A stretch of DNA of 8,328 bases from Phycisphaerae bacterium (GTDB lineage: Bacteria; Planctomycetota; Phycisphaerae; SM23-33), in NCBI GenBank assembly GCA_022866005.1, contig JALHTV010000293.1, positions 1 to 8,328 on the forward strand, written 5' to 3'. Both the position numbers and the translations under genes were made by a program. Shown piece by piece: positions 6,690-8,328 of this stretch. Every line of letters begins with the position of its first letter. The stretch's first letter is position 1. The notes below the pieces were generated by a model. It was not told the origin of the DNA and made no database searches. It worked only from the letters and a program-made list of their open reading frames with translations.

Positions 6690-8021
6690 TCACAGCGGTT
6701 CGGGGTACTCCTCCACGATGCCGATGCACACGCTGGGCGCCTTGATCACGGCCAGGGCGTCCACCTCGGCCAGGGCCGCCCGCACGTTGCCCTCGACCGC
6801 CTGGTGCGTGGTGATCACCACCGGCACGCCGGCGGCGTCCTCCGCCGCGGGCAGCGGTTCGTGCTGGAGCACCGAGCGGATGCTGATGCGGTGCCTCCCT
6901 AGCACGGCCGCCACCTGGGCCAGAACGCCGGGGGCGTCCTCGGCCATCACACGCAAGTAGTATCGGCTGCGGACCGCCTCGATCGGAAGCTGCTTTGCCG
7001 CCGCGGCCCGGTCCGGCCAGACCGCCAGGTGGTCGAACGCCCGCTGGGCCGTGCCCATGGCTACGGCCGCCAGGTCCGCCACGACCGCCGAGGCCGTGGG
7101 CATGCCGCCGGCACCGCGCCCGTAGTACATCGTGTGCCCGGTGGCATGGCCGTAGATGCTGACGGCGTTGAACGGCCCGGACACCCACGCCAGGGGATGC
7201 TCCTTGCTGATAAAGGCGGGGCGCACGCGAAGGCCGACGCCGTCGTCCTGCCGCTGGGCGATGGCCAGCAGCTTCACCACGTATCCCAGCTCTCCGCCGA
7301 AGACCACGTCGCAGGGCTCCAGGTGATCGATGCCGTAGACGGGGATGGCCGCCAGGTCGATCTTCGCCCCGAACGCCAGCGCCGCCAGGATCGCCAGCTT
7401 GTGGGCCGAGTCGGTGCCCGAGACGTCCAGCGCCGGGTCGGCCTCGGCCAGCCCGGCCTGCTGGGCCTCCCCGAGGGCTTGGGCGTAGGTGCGCCCGCGC
7501 TGCGTCATGGCCGTGAGGATGTGGTTGCACGTGCCGTTGACGATGCCGTAGATCGCGTCGATGCGGTTGGCGATCAGGCCGTCGCAGATCGCCCGGATGA
7601 TGGGAATGCCTCCCGCGCAACTGGCCTCAAAGGCCAGCGCCGCCTGGTGCTGCCGGGCCAGCGCCATCAGCTCCACCCCGTGCTGGGCGAGCAGCGCCTT
7701 GTTGGCCGTCACGACGCACTTGCCGGCCTCCAGGGCCTTCTCGATGACCTGGCGCGCGACGGTCACCCCGCCGATCAGCTCCACCACCACGCCGACGGCC
7801 GGGTCGGTGACGGCGGCGTCGAGGTCCTTGCGGAACAGCCCCTGGTCGAGTCCGGCGGCCTGGGCGCGCGAGAAGTCCACGTCCACGATGTGGCGCAGCG
7901 CCAGGTGCGGCCCGAGGCGGGCGCGGAGGATCTCCTGGTCGCGCGTCAGCATCGTTGCCACGGCCGAGCCGACGGTCCCGCAGCCCACCAGCGCCACGCC
8001 CAAGGTTTCGCTGCGGCTCAT
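6690..8021 (-). CDS. hom: Homoserine dehydrogenase with C-terminal ACT domain
   Basis: This enzyme reduces aspartate semialdehyde to homoserine with NAD(P)H, the branch-point step towards threonine and methionine. Its 443 residues are normal for the ACT-containing bacterial form. The Rossmann domain has V-G-C-G-T-V-G at 12-18. T-A-N-K107-A-L-L is the conserved dinucleotide/active-site lysine region. The catalytic domain shows E-A-S-C-A-G-G-I-P (132-140), N-G-T-C-N-H-I-L-T (162-170) and A-D-P-A-L-D-V-S-G-T-D-S-A-H-K (194-208), with E193, D204 and K208 at the spacing of the yeast enzyme's E208, D219 and K223. G-R-G-A-G-G-M-P-T-A (301-310) follows, then an ACT domain from about 354 (Y-Y-L-R-V, D-A-P-G-V-L) that implies threonine-type feedback. 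The ATG start has GGAG seven bases upstream. It is the first recognised gene of the hom-apgM-lysC cluster and probably the first of the transcript. Confidence 0.97.
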   Translation of the reverse strand: MSRSETLGVALVGCGTVGSAVATMLTRDQEILRARLGPHLALRHIVDVDFSRAQAAGLDQGLFRKDLDAAVTDPAVGVVVELIGGVTVARQVIEKALEAGKCVVTANKALLAQHGVELMALARQHQAALAFEASCAGGIPIIRAICDGLIANRIDAIYGIVNGTCNHILTAMTQRGRTYAQALGEAQQAGLAEADPALDVSGTDSAHKLAILAALAFGAKIDLAAIPVYGIDHLEPCDVVFGGELGYVVKLLAIAQRQDDGVGLRVRPAFISKEHPLAWVSGPFNAVSIYGHATGHTMYYGRGAGGMPTASAVVADLAAVAMGTAQRAFDHLAVWPDRAAAAKQLPIEAVRSRYYLRVMAEDAPGVLAQVAAVLGRHRISIRSVLQHEPLPAAEDAAGVPVVITTHQAVEGNVRAALAEVDALAVIKAPSVCIGIVEEYPEPL

Positions 8022-8028
8022 CGCGCGT

Positions 8029-8032
8029 CTCC
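8029..8032 (-). promoter_or_regulatory. hom: Ribosome binding site of hom
   Basis: GGAG on the minus strand sits seven bases before the hom ATG at 8019-8021. It supports that start together with the family-typical N-terminus just before the Rossmann motif. Confidence 0.65.
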
Positions 8033-8067
8033 GCTCTGGAAGGTTGGCATGGTACGGGGGCAGGGGG

Positions 8068-8097
8068 GGAATAGCAAGACGACCGCGGCCGGCACAA
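8068..8097 (-). promoter_or_regulatory. Candidate promoter of the hom-apgM-lysC cluster
   Basis: On the minus strand TTGTGC (8092-8097) is followed after 18 bases by TATTCC (8068-8073). The bases just before the latter read TGC, an extended -10 feature. It would give a leader of roughly 40 bases before hom. Both hexamers match consensus only in their first three bases, so this is a weak call made by eye, but it lies in the only sizeable non-coding stretch upstream of the cluster. Confidence 0.22.
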
Positions 8098-8163
8098 AGG
8101 GGGCCGACATTGGCTCAGCGCCATGCCCTGGGGGGCACGTGCAGACGCCCGCACGCACCACAT

Positions 8164-8212
8164 CGGCCCGCGCCGGCGGCTAGGCCCCGGTCACCGCGGC
8201 GGCCCGCGCCGG
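8164..8212. repeat. 13-base direct repeat pair upstream of hom
   Basis: CGGCCCGCGCCGG occurs at 8164-8176 and again at 8200-8212. Each copy is followed two or three bases later by GCTAG (8179-8183 and 8216-8220). The second copy also overlaps a hairpin with arms TCACC (8191-8195) and GGTGA (8211-8215). The pair lies at and just inside the 3' end of the possible partial gene at the right edge. It may be a chance result of GC-rich sequence or an operator-like pair; nothing decides between these. Confidence 0.4.
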
Positions 8213-8328
8213 TGAGCTAGCGGCCTGCTGCACCCGTTGGACGCGGACCCGCGCGGCACAGCAAGGGCAGTGATTCTGGATCACGCGGATCCGTCGGGCG
8301 TAGCCGCTCGTCGGCCAGCGCCTCGCCG
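8180..8328 (-). CDS. Possible C-terminal end of an unidentified protein (5' partial)
   Basis: On the minus strand a frame is open from the right edge (first full codon at 8324-8326) to a TAG at 8180-8182, giving 48 residues. It includes I-R-V-I-Q-N-H-C-P-C-C-A-A-R-V-R-V-Q, which looks like one half of a zinc-ribbon or similar Cys-rich knuckle set in charged beta-strand-like sequence. It ends in an alanine-rich tail. Third codon positions are overwhelmingly G or C, as in the confirmed genes. The other two minus frames meet stops within the same stretch. The gene would lie about 160 bases upstream of hom on the same strand. Too little is visible to name it, and a chance open frame in GC-rich DNA is possible. 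Confidence 0.4.
   Translation of the reverse strand, partial: ARRWPTSGYARRIRVIQNHCPCCAARVRVQRVQQAASSPARAAAVTGA

Larger units (their letters stand above)
8022..8179. other. Non-coding leader upstream of hom
   Basis: No gene is supported here. The plus strand carries four G-runs (8056-8060, 8063-8069, 8099-8103, 8130-8135), and an eight-base palindrome GCACGTGC lies at 8135-8142. The weak hom promoter candidate falls inside. I see no riboswitch fold, leader peptide with repeated threonine or isoleucine codons, or T-tract terminator that would indicate attenuation. Confidence 0.5.

Noticed and set aside
5432..6745. 437-codon plus-strand open frame antisense to the apgM-like gene
   Set aside because: No recognisable domain; all conserved motifs lie on the minus strand.
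8056..8135. Four G-runs upstream of hom as a possible G-quadruplex
   Set aside because: Only the first two runs are close together; the others are about 30 bases apart, so loops would be too long for a confident call.
7029..8183. 384-codon plus-strand open frame antisense to hom and its leader
   Set aside because: Composition typical of antisense of GC-rich genes, no motifs, and it spans the hom start region.
8278..8292. GGATC-ACGCG-GATCC palindrome near the right edge
   Set aside because: Five-base arms inside a possible coding frame, with no second copy nearby; expected by chance.

Overview
The window is high-GC bacterial chromosomal DNA, mostly about two-thirds GC by eye. All but one of the genes lie on the minus strand, so the main gene set reads from right to left. 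Gene order and composition fit an environmental, planctomycete-like (possibly Phycisphaerae-type) bacterium. That placement is inference from gene content and style; there is no rRNA or other taxonomic marker here.

Right part (about 4100-8328): an aspartate-family amino-acid cluster on the minus strand. It runs hom (homoserine dehydrogenase, with ACT domain), then an archaeal-type phosphoglycerate-mutase-like protein (apgM / proposed homoserine kinase family), then lysC (aspartate kinase, two ACT domains). hom and the apgM-like gene are nearly adjacent; lysC follows after about 100 bases. Aspartate kinase and homoserine dehydrogenase catalyse steps 1 and 3 of the route to threonine and methionine. 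No classical ThrB is present, which makes the middle gene a good candidate for the homoserine kinase step. Upstream of hom there is a non-coding leader and, at the very edge, the possible C-terminal end of an unidentified protein with a Cys-Pro-Cys-Cys motif.

Middle part (about 2500-4100): downstream of lysC on the same strand is a visibly AT-richer gene for an all-helical protein with an R-N-x3-H motif of the HEPN RNase type. It looks like an acquired accessory gene and is the best candidate in the window for a poorly described activity. Next comes a complete, membrane-anchored or secreted staphylococcal-nuclease-like (thermonuclease) protein.

Left part (1-2400): a large polytopic membrane protein resembling GT-C glycosyltransferases (minus strand) converges on a family-2 glycosyltransferase of the dolichol-phosphate-mannose-synthase type (plus strand, 5' end outside the window). 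The two genes overlap tail to tail by 101 bases. Together they suggest lipid-linked sugar donor synthesis and transfer to an envelope acceptor, although convergent orientation means they are not one operon.

No tRNA, rRNA, CRISPR array, insertion sequence or convincing intrinsic terminator was seen. The long extra open frames in this window are antisense or alternative-frame shadows of the genes listed.
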